Shown one piece after another: positions 1 through 8,711 of a DNA stretch of 64,000 bases. A program made the translations under genes and the position numbers. Each line of letters begins with the position of its first letter. The first letter of the stretch is position 1. The DNA lies in contig NZ_CP063141.1 in assembly GCF_014961315.1 (NCBI RefSeq), positions 1,426,001 through 1,490,000 of the forward strand, in the 5' to 3' direction. Under the pieces are notes generated by a model that searched no databases, was not told the origin of the DNA, and saw only the letters and a list, made by a program, of their open reading frames with translations. The DNA comes from Thermoflavifilum sp. (GTDB lineage Bacteria > Bacteroidota > Bacteroidia > Chitinophagales > Chitinophagaceae).

Positions 1-401
1 AAGGGGGAAGTCATCAGAAAATCGGCTGTGGCCCGATCACAGGCGATTGGGATGTTCCATACTACGGCCAGGCGCAGCAGGGCTTTAATATCGGGATCAT
101 GAGGCTGTGCTTCCATAGGATCCCAGAAAAAAATCATCACATCCACCTTGCCTTCGGCTATGCGGGCACCAATTTGCTGGTCACCGCCCAGCGGGCCACT
201 GAGCATTTTTTTGATGGGCACATCCAGTGCGTCTTCCAGCAATTTGCCGGTGGTGCCGGTGGCCAGCAGTTCATGACGGGCCAGCGCTGCCTTGTTGTAC
301 ACCGCCCATTCGATGAGCTCAGCTTTTTTATGGTCATGAGCAATCAGGGCAATACGTTTCCGCGCCTGAAGCACCCGAAAGGAAGGATGAGGTCCGTTCA
401 T
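1..401 (-). CDS. mgsA: Methylglyoxal synthase (3' end cut by window edge)
   Basis: Converts dihydroxyacetone phosphate to methylglyoxal and phosphate, a cytoplasmic bypass of lower glycolysis. About 133 residues are visible from the ATG at 401-399; the C-terminus lies beyond base 1. The translation shows the family hallmarks: [14 protein letters not shown] near the N-terminus, ATGTTGKLL for phosphate binding, [10 protein letters not shown] carrying the catalytic Asp, and [18 protein letters not shown], which is close to diagnostic. A TAnnTTTG box (TACCTTTG) lies 35-42 bases upstream of the start on the minus strand, and the gene is divergent from nfu. The family usually has about 120-150 residues, so little is missing. 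Confidence 0.93.
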   Translation of the reverse strand, partial: MNGPHPSFRVLQARKRIALIAHDHKKAELIEWAVYNKAALARHELLATGTTGKLLEDALDVPIKKMLSGPLGGDQQIGARIAEGKVDVMIFFWDPMEAQPHDPDIKALLRLAVVWNIPIACDRATADFLMTSP

Positions 402-435
402 ATACCAGATGTTTAAAAACCATTGCAGGATATGC

Positions 436-443
436 CAAAGGTA
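436..443 (-). promoter_or_regulatory. Putative -7 box TACCTTTG of mgsA
   Basis: Matches the Bacteroidota sigma-factor -7 consensus TAnnTTTG on the minus strand, 35 bases before the mgsA start. No clear -33 TTTG is visible. Confidence 0.4.
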
Positions 444-508
444 GTGGAGGGTAAGCGAAACTGACGGAAAAAGGAGACTAAAATTCCCCTTAAGCCGGCC
501 AAATTAAT

Positions 509-516
509 TAATTTTG
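509..516 (+). promoter_or_regulatory. Putative -7 box TAATTTTG of nfu
   Basis: TAnnTTTG match ending 21 bases before the ATG at 538. It overlaps the alternative TTG start at 514, which argues that 538 is the true start. Confidence 0.4.
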
Positions 517-537
517 TTTCAAATAATACCCCTGGAA

Positions 538-1125
538 ATGATTAAAACCGGCAATCCCACCATCAGTATATACACGGAAATGACGCCCAATCCGGAGACC
601 ATGAAATTTGTGGTCAATCGGTTGCTGTATCCGGGCAAAAGCATTGAATTTACAGATGAGGCATCTGCACGTCCTTCGCCGCTTGCCACCGAATTGTTCA
701 GCTTCCCTTTCATCAAGGGCGTGTTTATCATGAGCAACTTTGTAACCCTTACCAAAGTGCCCGACGTGCAATGGGACGATGTAATCCCCACCCTGAAAGC
801 TTTTCTAAAATCTTATCTGGAAGAAGGCAGGCCGGTAATCCTTGAAGAAGAATTGCAACAACAAACCGATTCTTCCATTTCCGAGGATGACCCCGAAGTG
901 GTGAAAAAAATCAAGGAATTGCTGGAAAATTATGTGAAGCCCGCCGTGGAGATGGATGGTGGAGCCATTCAGTTTAAACATTATGAAAAAGGTAAACTCA
1001 CCCTGATTTTGCAGGGTGCCTGCTCGGGTTGTCCCTCGTCGATGATTACCCTGAAAGCCGGCATTGAAGGCATGATGAAGCGATTGGTACCCGAAGTAAA
1101 AGAAGTTGTTGCCGAGCCGAGATAA
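538..1125 (+). CDS. nfuA: NifU/Nfu-family Fe-S cluster scaffold protein
   Basis: 195-residue scaffold or carrier that delivers Fe-S clusters to client enzymes in the cytoplasm. The N-terminal Nfu_N domain (about residues 8-95) shows IYTEMTPNPETMKFV and a SPLA motif. The C-terminal NifU-like domain (about 120-190) carries the CSGC cluster-binding motif at about residues 162-165, inside LQGACSGCPSS. The ATG at 538 is chosen over the in-frame TTG at 514 because a promoter-like box overlaps the TTG and a GGAA lies just before the ATG. Clients may include the complex I and Rieske proteins in this window, but that is inference. A hairpin terminator follows at 1149. Confidence 0.9.
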   Translation: MIKTGNPTISIYTEMTPNPETMKFVVNRLLYPGKSIEFTDEASARPSPLATELFSFPFIKGVFIMSNFVTLTKVPDVQWDDVIPTLKAFLKSYLEEGRPVILEEELQQQTDSSISEDDPEVVKKIKELLENYVKPAVEMDGGAIQFKHYEKGKLTLILQGACSGCPSSMITLKAGIEGMMKRLVPEVKEVVAEPR

Positions 1126-1148
1126 AAACAAACCGATTCACCTATAGC

Positions 1149-1187
1149 ATGGCGGATATCGTAAAGGTTATCCGCTATTTTTGTTTG
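1149..1187 (+). terminator. Rho-independent terminator after nfu
   Basis: Ten-base stem (1149-1158 with 1169-1178, one G-U pair), ten-base loop, then a T-rich tail to about 1187. It sits between nfu and pnuC. Confidence 0.6.
1176..1183 (+). promoter_or_regulatory. Possible -7 box TATTTTTG of pnuC
   Basis: TAnnTTTG match 11 bases before the pnuC ATG, but it overlaps the T-tail of the nfu terminator, so it could be coincidental. Confidence 0.25.
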
Positions 1188-1194
1188 TGTATAT

Positions 1195-1863
1195 ATGAAC
1201 CTGCAGGTCATGCATATTGAAACGTTTTTCATACATATCTGGCAACAGTTGTCGTGGCAGGAATGGATTGCAGTGATTTTTGCGATCATCAGCGTGCTAT
1301 GTGCAAGGGCCAACAGCATCTGGGTATATCCCACCGGCATTGTAGGTATCTTGTTCAGTATTTCTCTTTTTGTGGAAGAACGGAATAAACTTTATCCGGA
1401 TGCAGCATTAAACCTGTATTATCTGGTGATGAGCATCTACGGCTGGTATATGTGGTCGAGAAAGGATGCCGATCAAAAGCCGCAGGAGCCCATCAGCTGG
1501 GCATCACGTAAGGAATATGTATTTGCCATTGCCCTCTTCGTCGTGTTATGGGCCGGGCTGTATTTCTGGTTGAAACATTATCGAATCAATAATGTTCCCG
1601 GATTGGATTCGTTTTCTTCTGCCATGGCTGCTACGGGAATGTGGTTGCTGGCCAGAAGAAAAATTGAAAACTGGCTTGCCCTGCTGGTAGCCGATGCAGT
1701 GGATATTCCCATGTTTTATATTAAGAAATTGTATTTGTTCTGCGGATTGAATATTTTTTATGTGATTATCGCCTGGCTTGGTTTTCTTGCCTGGAAAAAG
1801 ATCTACCACAAGCAAATGATTGTAGCAACTTCAGATTTTCTTCAACATGCTGAGCAAATTTAG
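1195..1863 (+). CDS. pnuC: PnuC-type nicotinamide riboside transporter
   Basis: 222-residue inner-membrane protein for facilitated uptake of nicotinamide riboside, an NAD precursor. About seven hydrophobic segments run from residue 20 to 205. Family motifs include WVYPTGIVGILFS, the segment around NKLYPDAALNLYYLVMSIYG, and a C-terminal WLALLVADAVDIPMFY. An alternative in-frame ATG lies at 1210; neither start has a good ribosome-binding site. The substrate is inferred from the family. A regulator pair follows 23 bases downstream, without evident functional linkage. Confidence 0.88.
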   Translation: MNLQVMHIETFFIHIWQQLSWQEWIAVIFAIISVLCARANSIWVYPTGIVGILFSISLFVEERNKLYPDAALNLYYLVMSIYGWYMWSRKDADQKPQEPISWASRKEYVFAIALFVVLWAGLYFWLKHYRINNVPGLDSFSSAMAATGMWLLARRKIENWLALLVADAVDIPMFYIKKLYLFCGLNIFYVIIAWLGFLAWKKIYHKQMIVATSDFLQHAEQI

Positions 1864-1886
1864 CCATAGGCCTTAATACCAGAGCC

Positions 1887-2561
1887 ATGAAAATATTGAT
1901 TGTCGAAGATGAAAAAGCGCTACAGCAAAGTATGATGCAATACTTGACTGCTGCGGGTTTTCAGTGTGAATCGGCATGTAATTTTCGCCAGGCGCTCCAT
2001 TTGCTTGATGAAATCGATTATGATGCGATTGTGCTCGATATTATGTTGCCAGACGGAGATGGGTTATCGTTGCTGAAAATTTTGAAAGAAGACAAAAAAC
2101 AGGAAGGTGTGATTGTGGTATCCGCGCGAGGTGATGTGGATGACAGGGTACAGGGCTTAAAACTGGGTGCTGATGATTATCTGGCAAAACCCTTTCACAT
2201 GGCCGAACTGGCTGCGCGCCTGCATGCCATCATTCGAAGAAAGCAATTTCAGGGAATGAATAATCTGGAAGCGGGGGAAATTGTTGTGCATCTGGAACGT
2301 AGAGAAGTTTATGTACACGGGCAACCTGTAAACCTCACCCGAAAAGAATATGATTTGTTATTATTTTTTCTGGCCAACAAAAATCGGGTAATTACCCGGC
2401 AAGCACTGGCCGAACATCTATGTCAGGATCATCAGGATTGGTTTGATGATTACGATCTTGTATATGCACATATTAAAAACCTGAAGAAAAAACTTGCTGA
2501 CCGAGGTTGTAGAGATTGCATCAAATCCGTATATGGCATAGGTTATCGATTTATTGGTTGA
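1887..2561 (+). CDS. OmpR/PhoB-family response regulator
   Basis: 224-residue two-domain transcription regulator. The receiver domain (1-118) has the acidic pair in VEDE (residues 7-9), the phosphoacceptor Asp51 in IVLDIMLPDGDG, Ser79 in VVSARG and Lys101 in AKPF. The C-terminal winged-helix DNA-binding domain (about 126-224) has the typical LTRKEYDLLLFFLANKNRVITR and a closing SVYGIGYRF. The histidine kinase gene starts 15 bases downstream, so the two form a cognate operon. The signal and targets cannot be read from the sequence. Confidence 0.92.
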   Translation: MKILIVEDEKALQQSMMQYLTAAGFQCESACNFRQALHLLDEIDYDAIVLDIMLPDGDGLSLLKILKEDKKQEGVIVVSARGDVDDRVQGLKLGADDYLAKPFHMAELAARLHAIIRRKQFQGMNNLEAGEIVVHLERREVYVHGQPVNLTRKEYDLLLFFLANKNRVITRQALAEHLCQDHQDWFDDYDLVYAHIKNLKKKLADRGCRDCIKSVYGIGYRFIG

Positions 2562-2576
2562 TTTTGCTTTTCTGTT

Positions 2577-3905
2577 ATGCACCTGCTTACCCGTTCCACC
2601 AGAACTTATGTGATTTATGCCAGCATCATGATGTTGATTGCTATTCCGCTGTGTTATGTATTGATTCATTACCTGTTTATCCAGGATGCCGATGAATGGC
2701 TTTTACATGATAAAATGTTGCTGGTACAGCAAATGCAACAGCAACAGGTTGATATTTCAACCACACATCTTCCTAGCTGGCAAACCAATGTAGTCATTAA
2801 ACCCATTCCAAAGCCTTTAACCATCCCATCCGATGAATTCTTTACCGCCTACGCGCAGAATCCATTAAACCACGAACAGGTTCCTTACCGCATATTATCA
2901 AGCATAATTGAGTCAAACGGTAACTATTATCAGGTATCGATTCGAATGTCATTAATTGACAGCGAAGATTTGATGCAAAGCCTTGTGTTAACGATAGGCA
3001 TCTTGTGGGCTTTGTTGCTGATCGGATGGATTATCCTCAGCCGCATACAATCCAGAAAGCTATGGAAACCGTTTTATCTTGCACTGGAACAGTTAAAACA
3101 ATTTCAACTTCATCATTCTCATGCGCTTCGACTTCCGGAACATTTGTCCATTCAGGAATTTCGAGAGCTAAACCAGACGCTGAATCGTCTCACCGATCAT
3201 ATTGTGGCCAGCTATCAACATCAAAAAGAATTTACAGAAAATATGGCGCATGAGATGCAAACACCTTTATCGATCATTCAATCGCAGATTGATTGTTTGT
3301 TGCAGGATAAATATTTAAATGCTTCACACGCCGAACAGTTACAACATATGCATGAAGCTATTCTCAGACTGTCGCGCATCAGCAGGAGTTTGCTTTTGCT
3401 TACCCGCATCGAACACGGGCAGTTTGAAAAAGTTGAAAAGATTAATTTTCATAAGTTGATACAAAAGAATATTCAACTTATTGAACCGTTAATAGAAGCA
3501 CGCTCACTGCAATTGCATTATCAGAATCGTGGTATTCCGATTATCCAGATACATCCTTTCCTGGCCGATGTATTGATCAGCAATTTGTTGTCAAATGCCG
3601 TACGGCATAATATTGAAAATGGTACGATTGAGATTGAATTAACATCTAACTTATTGTGTATCAAAAATACGGGGATTACTCAACCACTCGAAGAAAATAT
3701 ATTCGACCGTTATCGTACCCGCAGCCATCCAGAACAGGGCAGCGGGCTGGGTCTGTCTATTGTACGTGAAATATGTCGTACGTCAAACATGCAGATTCAT
3801 TATCATTATGCAGCAGGCTGGCATGTATTTACGTTGCATTTTCAACCAATAGATGTTGAGCTTATGAGCGCAACTCAGGTGGTGGATCAACAAACAGATC
3901 GCTAA
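2577..3905 (+). CDS. Membrane sensor histidine kinase
   Basis: 442-residue partner of the preceding response regulator. Two membrane helices (about residues 10-34 and 133-156) flank a periplasmic sensor region of about 100 residues without a recognisable motif. The H-box reads ENMAHEMQTPLSII with His225 as the phosphorylated residue. The ATPase part has an N-box (LISNLLSNAVRHN), an F-like IFDRY and the G2 box GSGLGLSIVREI. The second Asn-rich and DxGxG motif is degenerate (CIKNTGI), as in many Bacteroidota kinases. The stop lies 13 bases from the convergent scpB stop. Confidence 0.91.
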   Translation: MHLLTRSTRTYVIYASIMMLIAIPLCYVLIHYLFIQDADEWLLHDKMLLVQQMQQQQVDISTTHLPSWQTNVVIKPIPKPLTIPSDEFFTAYAQNPLNHEQVPYRILSSIIESNGNYYQVSIRMSLIDSEDLMQSLVLTIGILWALLLIGWIILSRIQSRKLWKPFYLALEQLKQFQLHHSHALRLPEHLSIQEFRELNQTLNRLTDHIVASYQHQKEFTENMAHEMQTPLSIIQSQIDCLLQDKYLNASHAEQLQHMHEAILRLSRISRSLLLLTRIEHGQFEKVEKINFHKLIQKNIQLIEPLIEARSLQLHYQNRGIPIIQIHPFLADVLISNLLSNAVRHNIENGTIEIELTSNLLCIKNTGITQPLEENIFDRYRTRSHPEQGSGLGLSIVREICRTSNMQIHYHYAAGWHVFTLHFQPIDVELMSATQVVDQQTDR

Positions 3906-3918
3906 GCGGGATATCTGC

Positions 3919-4623
3919 TTACATGGTTTCATCATCGGAAGTGTTGCTTGCCTGTTCCGCATCATCGTGTGGAGGAACGGGTTGCAACATGCCATCCTCA
4001 CCCACTACAAAGTTTGCATCCGATTCAGGCTGGGAAGGTGCTTGATTCGATAGGGGGGATCCATTCATGAAACTATCATTGCTAAATTCCTGCAATGGGG
4101 GCAGATCTTCGGGTCCGTTTAATCCGAAATAATCCATGAATAGTCGGGAAGTAGCGTACAGCAGTGGCTTTCCGGGTTGATCCTCACTACGTCCAGAGAT
4201 CACGATGAGCTCTTTCTCCAGTAGCTTTTGAATCGCATAATCGGCATTTACGCCGCGGATATATTCAATTTCAGCCTTGGAAACGGGCTGGCGATAGGCG
4301 ATGATGGCCAGTGTTTCCAGCGCTGCAGCAGAAAGACGTTTCAGAAATTTATCTCCGTTCAGCTGGGCAACGGTTTTGAAATAATGCTTTTTGGTAAGGA
4401 ATTGATAACCACCTCCCCGGTATGTTACTTCAAATGGAAACGTTTCATCGGCATATTTTTCCACGATGGCCTGTATGGCGGCTTCCACCTGATCTTCGGG
4501 AATCAAAAGATCCATAAAGCCGAAAGCTTTATTCACGAGTGAGGTGATTTCGGATACGGAAAGGGGATGATCGGCAGCGAAAATGAGTGCTTCGACGTGC
4601 GGGATCAATTCGGTTAATTCCAT
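3919..4623 (-). CDS. scpB: Segregation and condensation protein B
   Basis: 234-residue subunit of the SMC-ScpA-ScpB condensin that compacts and segregates the chromosome. Two winged-helix domains fill about residues 1-170. Conserved stretches include EALIFAADHPLS, the segment around LETLAIIAYRQPVSKAEIEYIRGV, and TSRLFMDYFGLNGPEDLPPL. After about residue 180 the protein continues as an acidic, Pro-rich tail absent from shorter homologues. No scpA or smc gene lies nearby. A possible promoter box is at 4702-4709. Confidence 0.93.
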   Translation of the reverse strand: MELTELIPHVEALIFAADHPLSVSEITSLVNKAFGFMDLLIPEDQVEAAIQAIVEKYADETFPFEVTYRGGGYQFLTKKHYFKTVAQLNGDKFLKRLSAAALETLAIIAYRQPVSKAEIEYIRGVNADYAIQKLLEKELIVISGRSEDQPGKPLLYATSRLFMDYFGLNGPEDLPPLQEFSNDSFMNGSPLSNQAPSQPESDANFVVGEDGMLQPVPPHDDAEQASNTSDDETM

Positions 4624-4701
4624 CTGCAGAGCAAATTTCTGTTAAATCATGTTTTCACCATTGCGCAGGCATCTCCGTGCCGGACGATATGGAACAGGCT
4701 T

Positions 4702-4709
4702 CAAATCTA
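4702..4709 (-). promoter_or_regulatory. Possible -7 box TAGATTTG of scpB
   Basis: TAnnTTTG match on the minus strand in the 137-base gap between atpG and scpB, 79 bases before the scpB start. No terminator hairpin was seen in the gap. Confidence 0.3.
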
Positions 4710-4760
4710 CAGGCTTTTTGGAAAATCGGCGGCAGAAGATATGCACCGGAGGTAAACAAG

Positions 4761-5642
4761 CTATCCTTTCAGGGCCGATGCGCCGCTGACGATTTCGGTT
4801 AATTCGGTTGTAATTGCGGCCTGGCGTGCGCGGTTGTAGCTGATGCGAAGGGTTTTGAGTATTTCGCTGGCATTTTCCGAAGCCTTATCCATGGCCGTCA
4901 TGCGCGCACCATGTTCTGAAGCCTGCGCATCGAGCACGGCTTTGAAAAACTGTGTATTTAGAATTCGCGGAATCAGCTCCTCGATGAGTTGATCTTCGTT
5001 GGGTTCAAACAGAAAGTTGATATGGGTTTTCGATGATGCAGCATGGGCGGGCTCCACAGGCAAGAATCGTTCTGCGACAAAACGCTGGGAAGCCGCATTT
5101 TTAAATTCGCTGTAAACCAGTTCAACCACATCCCATCGTTGATCGAGAAATCCCTGAATGGCCGTCTGGGCGGCCTGACGTACCGTTTCAAAATTCAGTT
5201 GATAGAAAATACGCCAGTGGTCGGGGATGACCTGGAACTTGTATTTCACGAAGTGATCATAGCCTTTTTTACCGATGGGCATGATATATACCTGTCCGCG
5301 TGCCTGCTGCGCTGCATAGCGTTCCTGAATCAGCTGTTTAGCCAGGCGAATGAGGTTGGCATTGTAAGCCCCACAGAGGCCTCGATCGGAGGTGATCACC
5401 ACAATGAGTACCTTTTCAACCGGGCGTTTGGTAATGTATTGCCTGCCCGCATCGCCCTGATAATTCTGGACGATATGCTGGAGCAATTCCTGCAGCTTGC
5501 GGGCGTATGGGCGCATTTGAATAATGGCATCCTGAGCACGGCGCAATTTGGCTGCACTCACCATCTTCATGGCTTTGGTGATCTGCTGGGTAGATTGCAC
5601 CGATTTAATCCTGTTGCGAACCTCTTTTAGCTTGCCTGGCAT
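4761..5642 (-). CDS. atpG: F-type ATP synthase gamma subunit
   Basis: 293-residue rotor-shaft subunit of the F1 part of ATP synthase. The N-terminal helix has KEVRNRIKSVQSTQQITKAM and the C-terminal helix has RISYNRARQAAITTELTEIV, the two halves of the coiled-coil shaft. The central fold includes ITSDRGLCGAYNANL. Length is normal. No other atp gene is next to it: the upstream neighbour is a TonB receptor, separated by a terminator and a promoter-like box. The gene therefore seems to be expressed separately from the rest of the synthase. Confidence 0.95.
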   Translation of the reverse strand: MPGKLKEVRNRIKSVQSTQQITKAMKMVSAAKLRRAQDAIIQMRPYARKLQELLQHIVQNYQGDAGRQYITKRPVEKVLIVVITSDRGLCGAYNANLIRLAKQLIQERYAAQQARGQVYIMPIGKKGYDHFVKYKFQVIPDHWRIFYQLNFETVRQAAQTAIQGFLDQRWDVVELVYSEFKNAASQRFVAERFLPVEPAHAASSKTHINFLFEPNEDQLIEELIPRILNTQFFKAVLDAQASEHGARMTAMDKASENASEILKTLRISYNRARQAAITTELTEIVSGASALKG

Positions 5643-5665
5643 AATTCCATGAGCTTATTGGCCTG

Positions 5666-5673
5666 CAAAGGTA
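5666..5673 (-). promoter_or_regulatory. Putative -7 box TACCTTTG of atpG
   Basis: TAnnTTTG match on the minus strand, 23 bases before the atpG start and just downstream of the preceding terminator. It gives atpG a transcription start of its own. Confidence 0.45.
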
Positions 5674-5693
5674 CAGATATTTTCGTTGAGCAC

Positions 5694-5730
5694 TAAAAAC
5701 GGGCTGGCCGGGTTTCGTGCGCCAGCCCGT
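5694..5730 (-). terminator. Rho-independent terminator of the TonB-receptor operon
   Basis: Ten-base perfect GC-rich stem (5721-5730 with 5699-5708), 12-base loop, followed on the minus strand by TTTTT. It lies 16 bases past the receptor stop codon. Confidence 0.8.
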
Positions 5731-5745
5731 CGGCGAATGGCATTT

Positions 5746-8226
5746 TTACAGGGTGAAAGGTATGATGGCTCGAATCCCGATATTTCTGCCCATGCCGTAT
5801 ATCCCGTGGTAAGGTCGGGGATCATCCGGATAGGGTTCCATGTATTTCAGTCGACTCAGGTGATTCTGGTATAATCGATTGAAAAGATTGTCGGCAAAAA
5901 GAGTTAACTCCAGATAAGGATGCCCCTGGCGGTTGACCAGTTCGGTGCCGGCATGCAGGTTAAACAGGGTATATCCGGGCGTGGGTGTTTCGGTGTTGTA
6001 GGCCAGCATCACATGATTCTGGGTGGCATAATATTCAGCCTGCACGGCCAGATAGGTATTGTTCAGCGGCCATTTTTTCCAGCGAATATTTGCCCGTATT
6101 TCTGTAAGCCCGTGTAGCGGGGGAATGAATGGCAGGTACTTAGCACTATCACCACCCGACTTTTGTTGAGCGGCATCTAAATTCAGACCATAAACGGTAG
6201 ATAAATCTGTTTCCAGGTGCAGCCAGTCGAGCGGATGGGGGTGAACATCCAGATGCATTTCACCGCCGTAAAGCCGGGCATGGCCCTGTCGATATTTAAA
6301 GGTTTGATTACCCGGGACGATAACCGAGTCCTGGCCGTTAACGGTAAGCACCCGTGCGTTGTAAATGTAATGTTGAATATCGTTGTTGAAAACGTTCAGG
6401 TAAAACGATACATGTGCTGAAGTGTAAGATAAGCCCAGGTCTTCCTCGAGGCTGAATTCGGGTTTGAAATCAGGGTTACCGATCTGGTAGATATTGGTTC
6501 CCGGGTGTACGCCATTGGCGGAGATTTCTACGATATTCGGAGCTCGATACCCTCGTGCCAGGTTGGCTTTCAGGGTAAGCCGTGGAGTAATCTGGTAAGA
6601 GGCGCCCAGGCTTCCAGATAAGCCGGAATACACATGGTTGGCTTCGTAAAATTCGGGCGTCTGCCCTGGCGAAGGGGGTTGTGAGGTGGCCTGGTCAAAG
6701 CCTGTGGTTGGATTGGGGGAGGTGTACAGGGCGTCCTGGTGAAAATTGCGGTGGTCCAGGCGAATGCCAGCCATCAGGTGCCAGTTGTTCCATGATTTCT
6801 GGGTCATAACAAAAATTCCCCCATCTAACTCTCCGTATGAAGGAATGATAAATTCCGTGCCTTTGGTTACATTGTCGTGTTGGTACATGCCGTTCAGGCC
6901 CAGTGTGGTTTGCCAGCCACTCGTGGCAGAAAAATTGTACTTCACGCCGTAAGTGAAAGTATTCAGGATGAGGTATAAACCGGGGATAGCCGGATATTCC
7001 GGATGGCTGTATTCCCGACGGATGTTTTGTTCGAAACCAAGGTTCAATTGAAGTTCCGACTGGCCGATATTCAGGCTATTGGCCCAGTAGATGCGGGCGT
7101 GCTGGATATGTTGATGGAGGGTGGGCAGTCGATAACTGTTGAGTTCCGATTCCGGAACAATAGGTCGGAAAGTATCGGCCTCGGTGATTTGCTTGGTGAA
7201 ACGGCGCGTTGCGGAATCTCGACTGCCATCGGGGATGCCCTGCAGGTCGTCGAAATATGTGAGATCAAGTCGCGTTGAGCCCCAGGGAAGGGTTTTATTG
7301 AGTGAACCGCTGAAATCGGTCTCCTGGAAATTCGTAGCATATACACGGCCGTCGACCTTGTTTCGATAATCCTTGGCCATCTTGTGTGAGCCACGCACCA
7401 CCCATCCCAGCCCCTTGTGATTACCGGAAAACATCAACGAGTTGCCGATGAGGTTGTTGTTGGTCTGGTATTCGTTCAGCAGGCTGCCGATGGTATGCCC
7501 TTCAGGTGCCGGCTGTGTAGGTATCAGGTTAATCACTCCAGCCATGGCATCCGAGCCATAGGTGAGGCTGGCAGGCCCTTTAACTACCTCTACCCGCTCG
7601 ATGTTATATTCATCCACAGCCACACCATGTTCATCGCCCCATTGCTGATCTTCCTGGCGCTGACCATCGTAAAGGGTGAGGATACGGTTGTAACCCAGGC
7701 CACGGATAAAGGGCTTGGCTACATTGGGACCGGTAGATACGGCACTGACTCCCGGAATCCGGGCGAGGCTACTGATGATGTTGGTTCCCAGATTTTCCTG
7801 AAGATATTGCCGGTTGATGGCAATCACGGGAATGGGTGTATTCCTGAGCGCCGTGGCACGTGATTGGCCGGTAATGACCACCTCACTTTGCTCAATCAGT
7901 GAAGGTGAAAGGCTGAAGTTGAGTATGGTTGTTTTTCCCTGAATATATACTTCTTTGCTTGAGGTTGTATATCCAATAAACCGTACTTCAACCAGAAATC
8001 GGCCTTCGGGGAGGTGGTTCACCACATAGTGTCCGGTTGAATCGGATATGGTGCCGGTATGCAAATCGGGTATGAAAATGGTAGCGCCGGCCAGTGGTTG
8101 ATGTGTAGCCGAGTCAATGACCTGGCCGGTAAGTATATGGTCTTGATTAATCCGATCAGCTGCATGTGTGGAGCATACGCCCATCCAGCTCAATAAGAAA
8201 AATACCCATCCAATCTTGTGTTTCAT
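5746..8226 (-). CDS. TonB-dependent outer-membrane receptor
   Basis: 826-residue receptor that imports a ligand through the outer membrane using TonB energy. From the ATG at 8226 there is a signal peptide (about 1-22, ending THAAD). A carboxypeptidase-regulatory-like domain follows (about 30-105: LTGQVIDSATHQPLAGATI, GHYVVNHLPEG, VRFIGY). Then comes the plug (about 118-235, with PFIRGLGYNRILTLYDGQRQ and VEVVKGPASLTYGSDAMAGV) and a 22-strand-type barrel. An upstream in-frame ATG would add 18 residues before the signal peptide and is less likely. A His-rich small protein is encoded 90 bases upstream on the same strand. A metal ligand is plausible from that context and from the plug segment QQWGDEHG, but is not proven. 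Confidence 0.93.
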   Translation of the reverse strand: MKHKIGWVFFLLSWMGVCSTHAADRINQDHILTGQVIDSATHQPLAGATIFIPDLHTGTISDSTGHYVVNHLPEGRFLVEVRFIGYTTSSKEVYIQGKTTILNFSLSPSLIEQSEVVITGQSRATALRNTPIPVIAINRQYLQENLGTNIISSLARIPGVSAVSTGPNVAKPFIRGLGYNRILTLYDGQRQEDQQWGDEHGVAVDEYNIERVEVVKGPASLTYGSDAMAGVINLIPTQPAPEGHTIGSLLNEYQTNNNLIGNSLMFSGNHKGLGWVVRGSHKMAKDYRNKVDGRVYATNFQETDFSGSLNKTLPWGSTRLDLTYFDDLQGIPDGSRDSATRRFTKQITEADTFRPIVPESELNSYRLPTLHQHIQHARIYWANSLNIGQSELQLNLGFEQNIRREYSHPEYPAIPGLYLILNTFTYGVKYNFSATSGWQTTLGLNGMYQHDNVTKGTEFIIPSYGELDGGIFVMTQKSWNNWHLMAGIRLDHRNFHQDALYTSPNPTTGFDQATSQPPSPGQTPEFYEANHVYSGLSGSLGASYQITPRLTLKANLARGYRAPNIVEISANGVHPGTNIYQIGNPDFKPEFSLEEDLGLSYTSAHVSFYLNVFNNDIQHYIYNARVLTVNGQDSVIVPGNQTFKYRQGHARLYGGEMHLDVHPHPLDWLHLETDLSTVYGLNLDAAQQKSGGDSAKYLPFIPPLHGLTEIRANIRWKKWPLNNTYLAVQAEYYATQNHVMLAYNTETPTPGYTLFNLHAGTELVNRQGHPYLELTLFADNLFNRLYQNHLSRLKYMEPYPDDPRPYHGIYGMGRNIGIRAIIPFTL

Positions 8227-8316
8227 AAAAAATCCATGTTTTGGTATTCGAAATGTGATGTAAGAAGATGTCTTCCGCATCGGGAAGCAGCATGCTGTTG
8301 TTTGTCTTTGCCTGAT

Positions 8317-8667
8317 TCAGGCAGTCGTTAAAACGGGAGGAGCTCTGAGCCGTTGAATGCTTAAGGATTGTGCATAAATGAGGCTATATCCTGAAGGCTG
8401 AAAGGAAAATTGTATCCAGGTATTGATGAATGTAATCTGTAACGTGGATGGCGTGTATGGAGCCAGATGCATGTGCATGAATAGGCAATGCACGTGCCGG
8501 GGACCAATTTCATGCTGGTTGTGCAGGGGTTTATCAATTGTGTCTTTATGGTTGGCAAAGGCTTCATGAAGCAATGAGCGAGGCGTGGAACTGTACAGGA
8601 AGATGCTCAGCATGATAAGGCTGAGCATGCGTTTGAGTTCCGATATCGTATGGGTAGCCCCCTTCAT
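8317..8667 (-). CDS. Small His-rich protein preceding the TonB receptor
   Basis: About 116 residues. A hydrophobic N-terminus (about 15-30, MLSLIMLSIFLYSS) suggests a signal peptide or membrane anchor. The middle is rich in His (HKD, HNQHE, RHVHC, MHMH) and the tail ends LRAPPVL. Small secreted His-rich proteins ending in a Pro-Pro motif are common in front of Bacteroidota TonB receptors, and the layout here matches that pattern. The start is uncertain: a TAnnTTTG box at 8685-8692 excludes the longer GTG start, leaving ATG at 8667 or a later Met. The function is unknown; metal binding is inferred from the His clusters. Confidence 0.6.
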   Translation of the reverse strand: MKGATHTISELKRMLSLIMLSIFLYSSTPRSLLHEAFANHKDTIDKPLHNQHEIGPRHVHCLFMHMHLAPYTPSTLQITFINTWIQFSFQPSGYSLIYAQSLSIQRLRAPPVLTTA

Positions 8668-8684
8668 TTCCAGAAATGGAATCA

Positions 8685-8692
8685 CAAAGGTA
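8685..8692 (-). promoter_or_regulatory. Putative -7 box TACCTTTG of the His-rich protein and TonB receptor
   Basis: TAnnTTTG match on the minus strand, 17 bases before the ATG at 8667. It lies just beyond the thiolase stop codon. Confidence 0.4.
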
Positions 8693-8711
8693 AGAAGCGA
8701 ACAGGCAAATT

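Noticed and set aside
514-537. TTG start of nfu at 514
   Set aside because: A promoter-like box overlaps this codon, and the family begins near the ATG at 538.
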